Translations under genes and position numbers: made by a program
Shown: in pieces, positions 46,189-59,477 of the stretch
Numbering within the stretch: position 1 is the stretch's first letter
Layout of the letters: each line of letters opens with the position of its first letter
Notes under the pieces: model-generated
Database searches by the model: none
Told to the model about the DNA's origin: nothing
The model's input: only the letters and a program-made list of their open reading frames with translations
NCBI GenBank assembly: GCA_932521025.1
Contig: OW051468.1
Span: 7,006,064 to 7,070,063 of the forward strand
DNA from: Oscheius onirici
Taxonomy: Eukaryota; Nematoda; Chromadorea; Rhabditida; Rhabditidae
Length of the DNA stretch: 64,000 bases
Reading direction: 5' to 3'

Positions 46189-47352
46189 CTAGTCGGTTCC
46201 GAAGTACTTCATCCCAAAGTTATGAGGGATGCCAGTAGTCACCTCACTGGTGATGAGAGTAGCGTCCGGGAACTCGTTGCAAACACGACGGAGACCTGAA
46301 AGATGTTATTTTGAAGTGATATTTGTATAGACGTGTGTGAGATATCCGCTTCTCATTTCTGATTAACCAAAGTTGGTTTGCATTTTGCTTCTTTTGATTC
46401 AAAAGGGAACTTTATTGAGTAATTTCTCGGGAACATTTGTTTGTACAGAAAACTTTTTGTGTTTTAATTGACTAGTATTTTTACTGAAATAATTACTGCG
46501 ATTGCCACAAACTAGACTTCCTTGTAATTGAATAAAGTTCAGTTTTCAAACATTGTAAGCATGTGCCATAGAATTATTAGGTTTAAAAACTACTTGACAC
46601 TGTCTTCCGTGTATCAGCAAAGTATCGAACACTTTTGTCAAAGATGTAAATACAGTAGGAACGAATAAATGCATACCTTGAGGAGTAATGAAGAGCGTGA
46701 TGATGTAGATGTTCTCCTCGACTACTCCAGCTTCTTTTAGCGCTTTCAGAGCCTTGCTCGTCGTAGTTCCAGTACCTACGATAGGATACAATACGAGAAC
46801 ACGTCTGCAGGAAATGTCCGGAGTCAGACGAGCGTACAGCACTCGCTGCTCTTCTCCAGAAAAGTCCAGATCTGAAGATTTGTTTGAATCAAAAATGGAA
46901 ACGAAACAAGTACCTCCAATGAGCATTTTACAGATTCTGATGGAGCGACAGCACTGTCTCAGAGCAATTTCCATAGCCTCTCCGCTACGACACAGAGACA
47001 TTCCGCAGTTGCCTCTCACAAACTTGATTCCTGTAACTGGGAGTACACACCAAGAAGAAGAAAAGATTACCCTTGTATGGACAGTGAGTCGGAGTCGTTA
47101 TGGTGACTTCTTCGTATGGCAGATGATTCAGTCCCTCCTCGATGACGAGCCTCATCAATCGATCGGCATAGAAGACGAAATCCGAATGGTCCGTGTTTCT
47201 GAAATTATAAGCTCGTCTAATTGAAAGAAATAAACTCACTTGTCTTTCAGAATTGTCTGAAGCTCCAGAATCTGTGGCGTTTCCTCCAGTCGAGCAAGCT
47301 TTCCCTGCTTCGAAAGAGCTTCAGAGTACTGTTCGATATTCTGTTCGGACAT
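46189..47352 (-). CDS. Uracil phosphoribosyltransferase homologue (UPRT)
   Basis: The start codon at 47352 follows TTCCAGA. Exons give MSEQNIEQYSEALSKQGK, then FVFYADRLMRLVIEEGLNHL, VTGIKFVRGNCGMSLCRSGE and AMEIALRQCCRSIRICKMLI. Next come VLVLYPIVGTGTTTSKALKA and a last exon RRVCNEFPDATLITSEVTTG ending HNFGMKYFGTD. This is the type I phosphoribosyltransferase fold. The PRPP loop reads YPIVGTGTT where bacterial enzymes have an Asp-containing DPMLATG-type loop. The same change is found in animal UPRT proteins, whose enzymatic activity is doubtful. The family's role would be pyrimidine salvage (uracil plus PRPP to UMP). Confidence 0.9.
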
Positions 47353-47659
47353 TCTGGAAGACTGTAAATTGTGCGATCTACTGGAAATGATAAGAGAAGT
47401 GAAGGAAACAGCAAAAAGAAAAAGTGAGACAGCTGGTTGCAAGCTGGTCGCGGAATAGGCTAGGAAATCGTGGTAGGAGCCAGCTGAACCCGAAGCCAGA
47501 GCAAAAGCTGTAGAGATAAGAAGTGATAAAAGCCAAGCAATGTAGGTAACAAGAAGACAAGATGAAAATGGAAGGAGACATCTGCTTTCAGTATCAAACA
47601 TTTTTGTGAGTAGTAAATGGGTCTAGCAAGTTCAGTAATGAACTATAACTGTACTTTGA

Positions 47660-48075
47660 ATCTGTTCTACCAGCCGTCTACGACGGCATTCGCCGTCCTG
47701 GCGCCTGCGGCGCTCAAACATACAAAGCAAAAGGATAGATTCTAAATTCCCACCCAACTTGACCTTTGACAAAACCTAACTACGCTCAATTAACTCCAAG
47801 TTCAAAAGTGACTTTAATCCTGACAATTTCTGACTTGTCGCGACGAATCTCGTGGCCATGGACAAACACATCCAAACAGTCCACGACAGACACCATTGCA
47901 CTTTAGATAATTTAGATTGCGCTTTAGATAATTTAGATAAATACAGAAGGCTACTACTTAAAAGAAGAACAATAGATTTTCTGTGTCAAATGACTGCTCA
48001 TAAACTTGGCTCAAAAATATGTTCAGGTACGGTATACTCGCTGCACACTGTTAGCCTCCAAGCTGTTTTCTAGGG
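47660..48075 (+). repeat. Dispersed repeat with short MDKHIQ... frame
   Basis: It contains the ACCAGCCGTCTACGACGGC palindrome and TTTGACAAAACCTAACTA, shared with 22388-22520. About 50 bp later comes a stretch shared with 23560-23690 and 18787-18835. A 73-codon frame at 47852-48073 (MAMDKHIQTVHDRHH, with an internal LDNLD duplication) is probably part of the element. I see no transposase motif. Confidence 0.5.
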
Positions 48076-51000
48076 TCAAGTGAACGATCTGGATGTTTCC
48101 GGGGTTGGACCGACTTGGTTCTCACAAAATCTCTTCTAATGGGAAAGCAGTATTGAGAAAAGTATAAATTTTGTTCTAAAAATTTTTGAAGCTTTTTTTA
48201 AATGATTCACGACTGACATCTCTGATCAGGCAAAGATAACAGTGATATTTATAGATTGAACTATCTATTACGAACAGTTACTAATGTGACGGTCTACACC
48301 TTCGTCAGACGGGGACTGGTTGTATACTCTTTTTCTGAATTCAAAGAGGACAACAATCAAGCTAGTGATATGGTCTTCTCAACCACAGTTCCCAGAATCC
48401 CCGGCTCTCTCGACCGATCTTCGTGCCATTTGAAGCCGGAGGAGCCTGCTTAAAATTGCAAATGAGACGAAATGGAGCTGGAACCTGATCTCTCAGCGCC
48501 CACAGGGGACACCTCTCCTCACACATTTTCTCATCCTCCAATATGGGCTCGTCTTACAACCCCGGCCTCAAAGAACATGTATTCGTTCGACAAAAGAGAG
48601 CTTGCGGTCTTCCGATCTTCTTTCTTTCCCAGACGGGCCGAGAGAATGAGGGGGTGACCCGCCCCATCCTGATGAGTTTTGGCCACCTCGGCATATTAGC
48701 TTCATTCTCTCCAATCCGGGGGCTCCGTGGACCCTCAATTAGAAATATTGCAAACGATATAGTCTCTCGGCTCTCGTCCATCTCTGTCCAAATGACTGCC
48801 AGTTAGTCTCTACCACCCACATTTACGGAAGCCACTTTGTCTGTCTCCCTTTCCTCTTCCCGAATTCTACTGGTTTCTGTTCTCTCGTCCTCTACTGATG
48901 TAATACCAGGGCATTATAATAGGGTAAGCGCTTCTAATCCGGTCTGAGTTTCGTGAGAAATCCGGATCGAGTTCTCATTTCTGGCCACGTGACTCTCGTA
49001 TCGGGATAAGAAACCGAGTCAGTAGCATTGAGTCAAAAAGTACTAAGAAACTGTTCCCAAAATAGTCGGAAAGAGTAAAAAAAACGAATAGACTCTCTCT
49101 GTTACTGTAATTGCTACGGGTCTGTGAGGGTGCAAACACGAAACTTTCAGAATCAGGCCATGCTGCTAGTCAGCTCAAGAAGCTCGTTTTTCAATCGCAT
49201 TGCATCAACCCAACTTGTTCACAGTTGGTGCGCTACTGTTGAGTTACGGTACTTTGAGAAGATTCAGGAATGCCTTCAAGTTAAGGGTACATTCCAGTTC
49301 AACTTTTCTTTCGAAAAAGAATCCCCTTGTTGATTCTCCATCTTCTCCGCTCCTAAATATTAAATGACTTTTGTGATTCTCTCACATTTCCAAATGGTCC
49401 TCCTCCCAGCGAAAACAAGCCTCTTTGATCAAAGGTTTAGTATCTGGAAAAGTCCCTCTGACCACTTGTTTGTCGTATTTGTCGGGGATTAGGAGGAAAG
49501 GAGGAAAAAAAGTCTCTTTGACGCAGATATCTGGCATTTTCCATTTCCCCTCCTCCCCTCTTCCTCTCTCGCATCTGGATTCGTTGTGTAATCTGCCACC
49601 TGGACATGGTCATCTCTCTCTTTTGATATTTTTCTGCACCCATATGCACCCTACGGGGGATATTTGATTGTGAACAAGGACAATGGCGTATGCACCTGCT
49701 TCTTCTTCGAAGAGCAGCTTCTCACAGAGTTCTAGAGAATAAAAACAAGGCAAAAATCTCACAGGTCTCATGAGTTCCATTGAGAGCCGAGAGAGGACTG
49801 TGAGAGTCTCTCATATCCCACCCATGACTCTTGATTTCGGAGATCCATTTTGGGGAAACACCAGTCAGTTTGAGTACTTTCCTTTACTGGTTCTTGGAGA
49901 GAACAGAGTCAGTCTAACTGAACTGGGTTCCAAATTCTATATTCCCTCCTCATTATGCGAGCTATTGGTCTCTGAAAGAGTACAGTTGAACTGACCTCAA
50001 TGACTAGTCTATTTCCAGACAATACGCCTCTAAAAGGGTAGAACTACCCTCTGGGACGGAACGAGTCGGGTCTGAACTGAACGTAGTGACTGATCAAGAT
50101 CCAAGTTCTGACTCTGTATCATTTTTTAGCAAAGCGCAAGTGTGTCTGTCCGCGTTTTGTTCGCAGTTGTCGAGATTAATATAACAAGTCGAGTTTTGTC
50201 ATGTTTTAGTATTTTGGAGAAGATATAGTTTTTTTGAGAGGAGAACTCCAAACGAAATGTACATTTTCTAGATAGAACTAACAAGAGAAGCTCACTGTTA
50301 GCGTGCTACAAAAATACGGAGGCTTCTGGTGAACTCTATTAGTACAGAATCTGAACGAACCTTATCAGGTAGAGATTCTGAATATACTGTATCGCGTATA
50401 ACATTAATCATTTTGTTTCTCAGAAGGTGCCAGCTGAAAGACCAAAAGAGGAAAGATTCTTTTCGGCTGACCGACTTGAGCTTTCTATTTTCGTGAGTCT
50501 ACCTATATCTGACTGACACACCCAGAAAACAGCCCCCGAGACCAAGAAACGAAGTTGGAATACGCTTTGTCGATTCCACACGTCCTCCAGTGTTTTCTCT
50601 TCTCTGTTTACTCCATACCCCCTCCGTAGATTCATATCCTTCTTCCGTCTTCTCTCCACCAGACTGCCTCTCCCTGTTCAGATTATTACTGTAGGAAATG
50701 AGAGTCTCCGCCCTGTCGGAAAATGAGTTGGCTTTATTGTTCACACCTAGAGGTAATACTCTCTCTCCCTTAGCAAGTCTAAATGCGTCTACTTGACATT
50801 TACGAGTTTTCATTACGTCACGTCTCGACCCTTCGTATCCGCTTAGTCTGTACTCTTTAAAAGTCTCCCCAGATCCAGACAGTCCGCTTTCAAAGACATA
50901 GACAGGAGATCCTTGGTCATTTCCCGAGATATGATTAGCTTCATGATCTCGTTTCTCTCCTGAGCCACTCGAGTTCCTCTTCAGTTCTTCTCTTCAAATT

Positions 51001-51628
51001 TTGTCTGTCTCTTAGTTTCCTAGAAGCTGGTGAGCATTTCATATTCTTTTGTTATTTGTTTTGCTCTGTCGGATAGTAGAGTGTCTATTGAACTTTTGAG
51101 AAATCTCTCCATGTTTTTGCATGTAAGGCATAAGAGGCCAGAGATCCAGCTCCTTGGGGTGGATCTTCCTCAGCTCAGTGCGCGTCTCTGGTCAGTTACC
51201 GACTGGGTGTCAAGTTCCAGAGATTTTAGTTCAGACTCTGTACTACATTCCTTTCACCCAGTCAAAGGTATTAAAAGTATCCTGTCCTCATTTCCTTTCG
51301 GCGATCTCTCGTCTGATGATCCTTGACTCTCGACTTTCTATTCAGTCTAGCTAATCGAGGAAACTGGTTCGTACCATCATATATTGCATCTTGTTTACCG
51401 AAGAGCAGGAAAGGTACCGGCTAAAATGCGAGTACTGTTCTGTTTTTCATACTTGAGCATTTGATTCCTGGTTCAACGCATTTTCTATTATTTCCTCCCA
51501 AAGTCTCTCAGTATGGAACCTTCTCCCTCGACCTCCATTCAGTTACTCATACTCTTTCTTTTCTATTTATATTCATTGATACAATTGGCTCCTTTAGAGA
51601 GATGTTCTGCTGAGAGCAACTGAGCGAG
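48076..51628. other. About 3.5 kb gene-poor interval upstream of GPCR gene
   Basis: Only short unsupported frames. The base composition is richer in TCTCT and CTCTCC tracts than the coding blocks. It may hold the 5' untranslated exons and regulatory DNA of the neuropeptide-type receptor gene starting at 51629. I see no RNA gene. Confidence 0.4.
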
Positions 51629-54163
51629 ATGACCGAAGTCGAATACGATTACGAGGATCCCAATGCCAACCTCAGCAACTTTGACTATGAGGTCAGTTTG
51701 CAAGAACATGGGTCTCGTCACGACCATACCATAATCTCTAACACATGTTCCTTTTCAGCAACTGGTCATTGAGATTCTGTACCCGAACTGGGTTGAGCTT
51801 CTCTTCGTCATTGTCCTTCTCTCCATGATGGTCATTGGAGTGATTGGAAACACGCTGGTCGTAGCCGTCGTCGTATCCAAAAGATCGATGGTTTGTTCAC
51901 GCTTTTTGCGAAGCCTATGAAGTTACTCCGGACAAACAAATTATTTTGTTTTCGAAGCGCGTATCTTTTGAAAGGGAATGGCTTCTGGACACCGGCCCTG
52001 AATTCAGTTAAGGCTCGCGTCACAAGTGGCCCCTCAGAAATGATACAAGTCTAATTGAGCCATTTAATGAACTCCTGCTAGGCCACCGGGCTGAAAAACA
52101 CCCCCTCATCCAGATGCTGCAAGAGTAACGCTCAAAGTAAAGGGTCTAATTTGAAAGAAGGGGGGAGTAGAGGTGGCAGTTCCTGGTATGTCTACGGCGA
52201 TAACTGATGATTTTGATCAAACTTTCTCAGTGAGTGAGCGCAATAAAGAGAGCGCCATCAGTTTGGTCGGTTAATGAGCAAACTTTTAGTGGAGCACGAT
52301 GAACATCTTCCTCACCAATCTGGCCTTCGCTGATCTGCTGATTCTCTTGTTCTGTCTTCCTCCTACCGTCCTCAACGACGTGACCAAAACCTTCTGGCTC
52401 TCTCAGCCATTCTGCAAGAGCATGATTTTCGCACAGGTCAGTTCCCGGAAGCTCAGCCAGTAAACAAGATTGTTTGCCCATGATTCTCAATATCGCGCAA
52501 AGGGGCTCGAAAAGTGCAAATTCGCTTCTAATTGCAAACTCTTTTCTAAGGAGTCCACCCCAACGTGATAGTTTTGATCAATTAAAAATCGGAGAGAGAG
52601 GATTGGTGTTTGCGTGGTAGCTATCGATGTCAGGTTCATTTCCTCCACGTGTGGACGCAATCAGCCCCCAGGGAAGGCAAATTGGGGAACTGGGGAGGGA
52701 GTGATGACTAGTACCGATAGAAAGTAGTGTCGATCTATATTGAATTCTGCAGTCTGTTGGCAAATGATGTGGGTGACTTGTCAGACTATCATCTCGTTTT
52801 ACCTGGAAAAACATACTGTAGTTTCTTCTGATGTTCTGGACATGTTCGAAAAGTTCGGCAACAGTCAAGTTGAGCCTAAATTTAAAGAGATACTGTAAGA
52901 TTACAGTAGGATATAGTACAGACTATGACCATCATATAGAGAGTCAACTTCGTATTTTTGGACAGAAATTCAGAGTCTGAGCATGTGCTATTGCCTAGTA
53001 GAAACGAGGATTACAAGTGTTAGACTATCTCTTTTAAACAAAGCCATGAGCTCTTACAAATGATCATCCACATTTCTTGTAAGTCACCGGAAATCCCAAA
53101 TAGTCTCAGTAAACATCTTGTCTCCTGCGTTGTTTCAGGAATAATTAGCAGAGTCTCCTACCAAATTACACGTATAAATATTTGGATCCGAGAGAGCTAG
53201 GTGCCCAGAGATCAAACCTAATTTGTTTTCACTAAAGTTCATATCTGACGTGTTCTGTTGACTGATTATATAGAGGCCCTTTTGCAGAATACCTCCGTCT
53301 ACGTCTCGATTCTGTCTCTGGTTGCCATTACATTCGAGAGATGGCGTGCCGTGACCTGTCCACTGGAAGCGACACAGTTGAAGAAACACCCGAATCCGGT
53401 GATTGTGGCTGGAACCTGGATCCTGGCTCTTCTGTTCTCCTCACCCGAGCCTCTGACTCTCCAACTGCAGCCTGCCGCCTTCAACAGGAAGAACTTCTCA
53501 ACCACGGTAAAAATGTCTCTGGTTTCATATAACTGTCTTTTTCAGTGGGGAACCCAGTGCAAAGAAACCTGGTCCCGAGATTTCCAGCGCTGGTATACCG
53601 TCCTCCAGATCATCTTCAGCTATCTTCTTCCCCTTGCCCTCATCTCCTTCATGTGTGTCCAGATGCGAAGGACACTTCGGTACTGCCAGTTGAGACAGTA
53701 AGCCTTGTTCATCTCTCGAGACTACAGACTTTTTCCAGGCTCGGAGAGAGACAGATAGCCAATCGGCGGAAAGCTATAAGAATGCTGTTTGCTGTCGTTT
53801 TCGTCTTCGCCCTGAGCTACCTTCCAGTGCACATGTATAACATCGCCAGTGCTTTCGACTGGCTGACTCCGGACGCCAATCAGGAGTACGATATGAATCT
53901 GATAGCCATTAGGAAACTACTGCCAAGAGTCTTCAGCTACAGCTCGAGTTGCCTCAATCCTATCCTCTACAACTTTATGTGTGGTAAAGACTCTTTTCCA
54001 GTCGGGGTAATCACAAACTTTAGGTCGGTTCCGACACGCCTTTGCTCGAGTAATCTGCTGTCGACCGTCTGCAAAGAACATGAAGAAGAGGCTGAGCATT
54101 ACGGAAGCCAAGTCGTCCCCTTGTGGTCTGGAGAGGCGGAGGCCAACATTTATGACTGAATAA
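51629..54163 (+). CDS. Class A peptide-type GPCR (orexin/allatotropin/CCK-like group), 365 aa
   Basis: Exons 51629-51691, 51759-51890, 52290-52436, 53288-53506, 53546-53697, 53739-53983 and 54024-54163 sum to 1098 nt in frame. TM1 has IGVIGNTLVVAVVV, TM2 has LTNLAFADLLILLFCLPP, and the TM3 end has AITFERWRAVTCPL. TM5 has IIFSYLLPLALISFM, TM6 has MLFAVVFVFALSYLPVHM, and TM7 has SCLNPILYNFMCG. Cysteines before TM3 (PFCKS) and in loop 2 (TQCKE) form the standard disulfide. The last exon gives GRFRHAFARVICCRP, a classical helix 8 with a palmitoylation-type CC. ERW in place of DRY recalls the orexin and allatotropin receptor group; ligand assignment is inference. Intron 52437-53287 is about 850 nt. 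Confidence 0.9.
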
Positions 54164-54791
54164 CGACGGGTTCGGTGTATCGTATAATCGTGTGATCTTA
54201 TTGTTCTGCGGGTCCTATATAAAGACATTTTGAAGTTTCTTTCTTTTCCGATGAGAGAAAGTTTTTCCTCTACCTGAAAAGTAAAGAAGACGTCTGCACA
54301 TGAGAGCGCCTGACAAAGTGAGCCACTTTCAAAGGCGTCTAAACTAACTGACTAGACTATACAAGTCAAGCAACTCCTGTAACAAAGTAAAACTGCGTTT
54401 TCCGAAAATGGCTGGACTTGTCATAACGTGTCTACTAAAATTATATTTTGGTAACCAATCAGTTTGTCAGAAGCTGTGAGAGAGGAAAGAAGCTACTGAA
54501 GCGAGTGTCTGAAGAGACTAGGCGATCCAAGTTTTTGACGCTACGATTCCAACTTTTCCTGTTGTCTGAGCAGAAAAATTCAAGCAAGATATCAACAATT
54601 TATCTATGTACACGTGAACTGGGCCCATACAGATCGGATAAGAGGTCTAATAAGAACTATGAGTGAGATACAGGAGGTTAACTGGGACGACACAACTAGA
54701 CTGGTTCTAACACCGGGGAAGTAAGTAAAAAAGCTCGTATTGTACAGAAAGAGACTCTTGGAGGAAGTGAATAATTGGGGTGAAAGTGAGA
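54164..54791. other. Intergenic between convergent GPCR and nuclear receptor genes
   Basis: About 630 bp where two genes converge, so both 3' untranslated regions lie here. I see no other feature. Confidence 0.4.
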
Positions 54792-57700
54792 TTAGTTGAG
54801 AACCTTGGTCATGGGATTGGACTCGCGAACACAGAGATTGAGGGGCTCGTCCTCGGAATCACAGGAGATATGTTCACCGCCACCTCCACTTTTGCTTGAG
54901 GCGGGGGACAGGAGATTCAAATTCACAGGTTTCTCCAAAAGAGAGGCAATAGAAGGATGACGCTCACGATATGAGGAACGGGGAGTGGACATGGGAGCCG
55001 TGAGATTGTCTTGGGGAACGGAAATACTCAATGGAGTCATGGGCTTCGGAAGTCGGAAGAATTCGTTGTGGCAGATGCGAAGAGCTCGAGCCTCGGTCAG
55101 GAGAGAGGGAGCAGCGCTGATTGTAGCTGTCCCACCAATCTTGGCCATCAGAAGCCAAAGTCTTTCGGCAAGTCTCAAAGCAAGAGGCTGGGATGGGAGA
55201 GGCTGAACCACGGCCAGAGCACAGAGAATGGCTGCACAGCTCGGAGGCAACAAGCGGACCCGACGAGAAAACTGGAGAAGAGACTGGGAGAAGATGAGCG
55301 ACGAGGTCATCCAGACAGAAGGCTGTTGCGAAGTACTCCAGGCTACCAAAAGACTGTCGAAGCAGGTAGCTTTGAGCAAAATTATCCTCTCAGTCTGTGG
55401 GAGACACAGGAAGCCGGGGATGGCGTTCGCAAAGTCGATCACTGCCTGAAAATAGAACAAATTAAACGGAATTTTTGTTTTTGGGGGGCTACTTTTCGGG
55501 CTACTGCAGTTTTGGGATACTGTAGTTTGGTAAGAGCAGTATTTTGAAGTTTCTGTGAAAATTAATCTTACCTTGAGACCAAGAAGATACGAGTGGAATT
55601 GAAGAGGACATCTGCCAGGGACTGTCTGGGAGCAGGTGTCAAGCTGAAAAAAAAATGGCCGAATTACCAGATCAAGACCAAAACTTACAGCATTAACAAG
55701 CTGGTTAAAGGCCTGTTGGATCCTCTCGGAAGCTTCATTATCATTCTCAAATTGTACAGCCACGGCATCCATTTGCGACTGAACCGTGGTCCTTTGCATG
55801 TCCTCGACCATCTTGGCCTTTTCTCTCTTGGGCACTCTTCCAAAACGGACAGCTGAAAGTTCAGTGTTCTTTCCCTTTACTCTTTGTCGCTTTTTGTCTG
55901 TTATGCTGTCCAATTTTCGGCAAAGAGAAAGAGAGCGCGCGCGTTCATCAGTGGGTTGCGAGTACGATAGTAAATCAGTGGGACACCACCTAGACAAAGA
56001 GAGTCTCGTGAAAGGACATCTGGACTAACCATCGCGACTCATGCCGACCGAAATGCACTTCTTCAGACGGCAGTATTGGCAGCGGTTGCGATTGTTCCGG
56101 ACGATGAGACAGTCTTGGGAGCGGGAGCATGGTCGGTATTGGATCTTCTGCTGGATGGAGCGACGGAAGAAGCCCTGAAAATTTGCTCATGCGGAAATGC
56201 CATTGATCTCTCTTCCTTCCATTGACTACTACCGTTCTCCTACCCGCGTGGCCCCCTGCCCTCGAGCTGACCGGTTTCCGCAGCCATCTCACGGCCACCG
56301 GCCATTCAATTCTTTCCGTTTTCACCGCGTCAAAAAAGAGGCAGAGAGACAAGGTCAGGGTGCGCGACCACTCTCTCTCCCTCAGACACAAAAGACAGAT
56401 ACAGTAGGCATTGGGATTGGACATAGCCAGGTCCACATCAATCACTGGTCTAGACGGCAAAAAAACAACAATGCGCCGTGTTTTTTCTAGTAGCCTTCTT
56501 CTTCTTTTTGTGTAATGTGACCGAGAAAGGATGTTGCCAAACCCGCGCGCTGTGATGGCGATCGCTGGTATCGGTTCAGGGGCGGCAGTTTTACGCTTTT
56601 ACGCCTTTCTCTTTTGGAACGGATGGTCAGGGAGAGTCTTACCTTGCATCCTTCGCAGGCAAACACTCCGTAGTGAAAGCCGGAAGCCTTGTCGGAGCAG
56701 ACCTGGCAGAGAATATTTGTTGCTGATGGACTCTCTTCGCAGCCACCTGAAAAAAAGTTGTCTGTTCGCATATTGCGACCTCGGTTTTAACTAGGTTATT
56801 CTCGAAAATCCCTACTGGCCTCGGCGCGGAGCGAAAACCTTGGCTGGTCTTTTGCCGGCCTACTTTCCACTGGCATTGACATTGAAAATACGCGCCGTCG
56901 CGTTTCACTCGGCAAAACGAGGATGATGGGGCAGAGAAAGGGGTTTCTTTGATAAGGAAAGAGAATTGGTTGTGGGAAGGAACAAAATGTACGGTCAAGA
57001 AGGATTTCGAGAGACTCTGTTTTTTCATACTTTCGATTCTGGGAAAAATAGAAAGCACTGGGTCTCTGAAGAGCAAAACTGTTAGACCTCTATAGAGAAA
57101 AGTGTCGCCTCTAACATTCGTTCGGTTGTCGAGTTAAGTTTGACCTAGGAAGTAATAAAATACGGGTAAGCGGCCCTGGATCTTTGAAAATCCTGCAGTT
57201 GAATAAAAGAAACTGTTTCCTTCTTCTAGTTTCCGTAGTTTCTCTTTCGAGTGGATTTTCCATCTGCCGTGATTCTAAACATCCCAGGTTACAAGCATCA
57301 CTCCAGATTCGAGAGATTCATAAACATTATCAAACTTTTTTTAGTGAGTCTCAGGTTACTGACCTCAAGCCAAACGTCTTTCTATCTGAATCTGCAAAAA
57401 AGTTCACAATGAACTGTGAGAGACAGAAAGTGGTCTTTTATGTCCTGACCCAGACATTGTCCCCAACCCCTTTGTCTCGTCTTTCTGCAAGGTCAAAAAC
57501 GTGACACTGGGCAGATGGCTGAAATAGTTTAGGGTCGAAATGTATTTTGATCCGTTTTTGTGCTGTTTACAACCAATTAGTTGCGAACGATGGGCCGGCC
57601 TTGACCGCCAAAAATCATCCGCCAAATTTCTCCCCCTCAGATCCCCGACATGAGATGTGACTAATCGAGAGACACAGTTTTCGAAAAGAGGAGGAGAGAA

Positions 57701-58811
57701 AGCCTTCCCGACACAAACACCTGAAGGTCGAGGGCGCGAAACTTGGGATCGTTTGAAAAGTAGGGGAGAGTGTCTGACGGCAGTGATGTCATCCCGGGAG
57801 AGGAAAGACGGCCTACTTTTCGGACAGAAGAAGGTGTTTGTATCGAGACGAAGGAGCGGACAAACACAACAGATTCAAGGCTGAATCCGAAAGGAGATTA
57901 AGGATGACAGTTTCTATTGGACAGAGAGAACTGTGGTCTGACCAGTTTGTAGAACAAAATAACGGAATCATTGGGTAGGCAAGATTCGAGAGTCAGGAAT
58001 GTTGAAATTCAAAAGGCGACAGACAAAAGGCAGGGAGATTAGAGCCAACAATGAAGAACTCGCATAAAATCCAAAGAGTCGATGAACAAGAGAGTCAAGA
58101 GCAAGGAAAAGAACGGATCACAAGGAATCAAAAGGACTGGTCACTGATCGCCAAATTATATTGACATTGCTCCAAAAATTGAGAGGTGAAATTGGCCTTG
58201 AGCCTGTCCGCGTGAAGGCGAATACAGTTCAGATGTAATTATCGAAAATTAGGGCAACAAAACAGAAAATATCTTATGGCCAAAAGGTTTGAGACACAAT
58301 CATGACTATGTGTTAACAAACATTGTATTCCAGGCTAGGCTGTAGGTTTTTGCTATTGTCTCTCCTTTTTTTTGTTGGGATAGGCCTAGCTTCTTTCATT
58401 GACCCTCATTGTTTCACCCCCTTATCAGAACATTTTTCTAGGGACTTGGGGCTATTGTCTGCTATCAGTTTCCAAAGAGCCACGTCAAAAGTCGGTTACT
58501 GGAGCAGTGGTGATAATAAAAAGAGTGGACTCACTTTTATCGCTGGAACAATTGCTTTCACTCAGAGCATCTTCTCCAGGAGTTGACAAGACCAGAGTGT
58601 GGATGGCGGACAGGAAGAAGGCATCGCCAGTGGGGACGATGGGTCGAAAAGCAGACGTTGTTCCAATGTTCTGGAGCGGACTGCTGCTGTTCTCCAGACT
58701 GGAAGCCGGTGAAGGAATACCGAAGAGCATGGTTGGAGGAGAAAAAGCTCCAGGCAATAGTAGACTAGGAGGAGTAGTGGACGACGACAGTTTCGAGGTA
58801 GTGGGCACCAT
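54792..58811 (-). CDS. Nuclear hormone receptor of the E75/Rev-erb (NR1D) group, 471 aa
   Basis: Exons in transcript order are 58811-58535, 56746-56643, 56174-56030, 55852-55689, 55643-55572 and 55445-54792, summing to 1416 nt in frame. The DNA-binding domain runs [20 protein letters not shown], then [32 protein letters not shown] and [15 protein letters not shown], which is the E75/NR1D signature (nhr-85 in C. elegans). The ligand-binding region is compact and divergent ([20 protein letters not shown]). A Ser/Pro-rich C-terminal extension holds [12 protein letters not shown], a candidate CtBP-type corepressor motif. The first exon is Ser/Pro-rich and lies 1.8 kb upstream; its donor and the TTTTTTTCAG acceptor are strong and in phase. 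The start at 58811 is the first Met in that frame. Confidence 0.9.
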
Positions 58812-59477
58812 TGAAGCGGCTGGCGCGATTGCTGCCAAACGCGCACAAGGTCGGTTCCGCCCACAACCGAAACGCGGACTCTCTCCTATTCACCAGCACA
58901 TAAAACAACTGCCCGGTTACAAGGTCAGGTCAGTCGGATGGATGCTGCTACTGTTGGCTAGAGCTCTGGAAAATATATTTACTGTTTTGGTCAGCAGGAT
59001 GTTTTGCCGAAACGAGCGTGCGCAGTTGGGAAAGATACCGTGTGTCTAGAGCCAGCAACATCTGGCAGACAGGCGCGTCTACAAACTCGACGACCAGCCA
59101 AGTGTGTTAGTATGTTGAACTTTCCAATAGTCTTTCACAGCTTTGAGTGACCACTACTGTATGTTTTTTGAGGCTTTAGTAAAACGGTCAGTAAAGTGTA
59201 CAACGTTTTCGACTGCAGCTCAAGAGTCTGGAAACTACCTGTGGACATCACAGCTTGATCAGTATCAGATCGGACAGCTGGTTGGTCAATTGAGTTGCGT
59301 CTATTCTAAAAAAATCTAGGGCAAAAGACTTGGATGTCAACTCAGTATAAGCTAATGAACCATCAGCTCTTCACAACTAGTCAAAATATGTGGCTCAAAT
59401 GCGAAACATCAGTAGAAAGTTCAGAAAACGGTACTTTTCACTAGACAACCTATAACTGACCTGGAATTTGCATCGAA
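58812..59477. other. Upstream region of nuclear receptor gene / 3' side of SLC35F5-like gene
   Basis: About 670 bp with no frame I can support. A terminal exon of the SLC35F5-like gene could lie here, because its last recognised exon contains a GTGAGT donor before the stop. Confidence 0.3.

Noticed and set aside
48472-48806. Overlapping short frames on both strands
   Set aside because: Three frames overlap in a CT-rich stretch; no signal, domain or splice sites.
55011-55547. 178-codon plus-strand frame
   Set aside because: Lies opposite the confirmed last exon of the nuclear receptor gene, so it is a shadow frame.
58399-59049. 216-codon plus-strand frame
   Set aside because: Runs antisense over the Ser/Pro-rich first exon of the nuclear receptor; no domain and no splice support.
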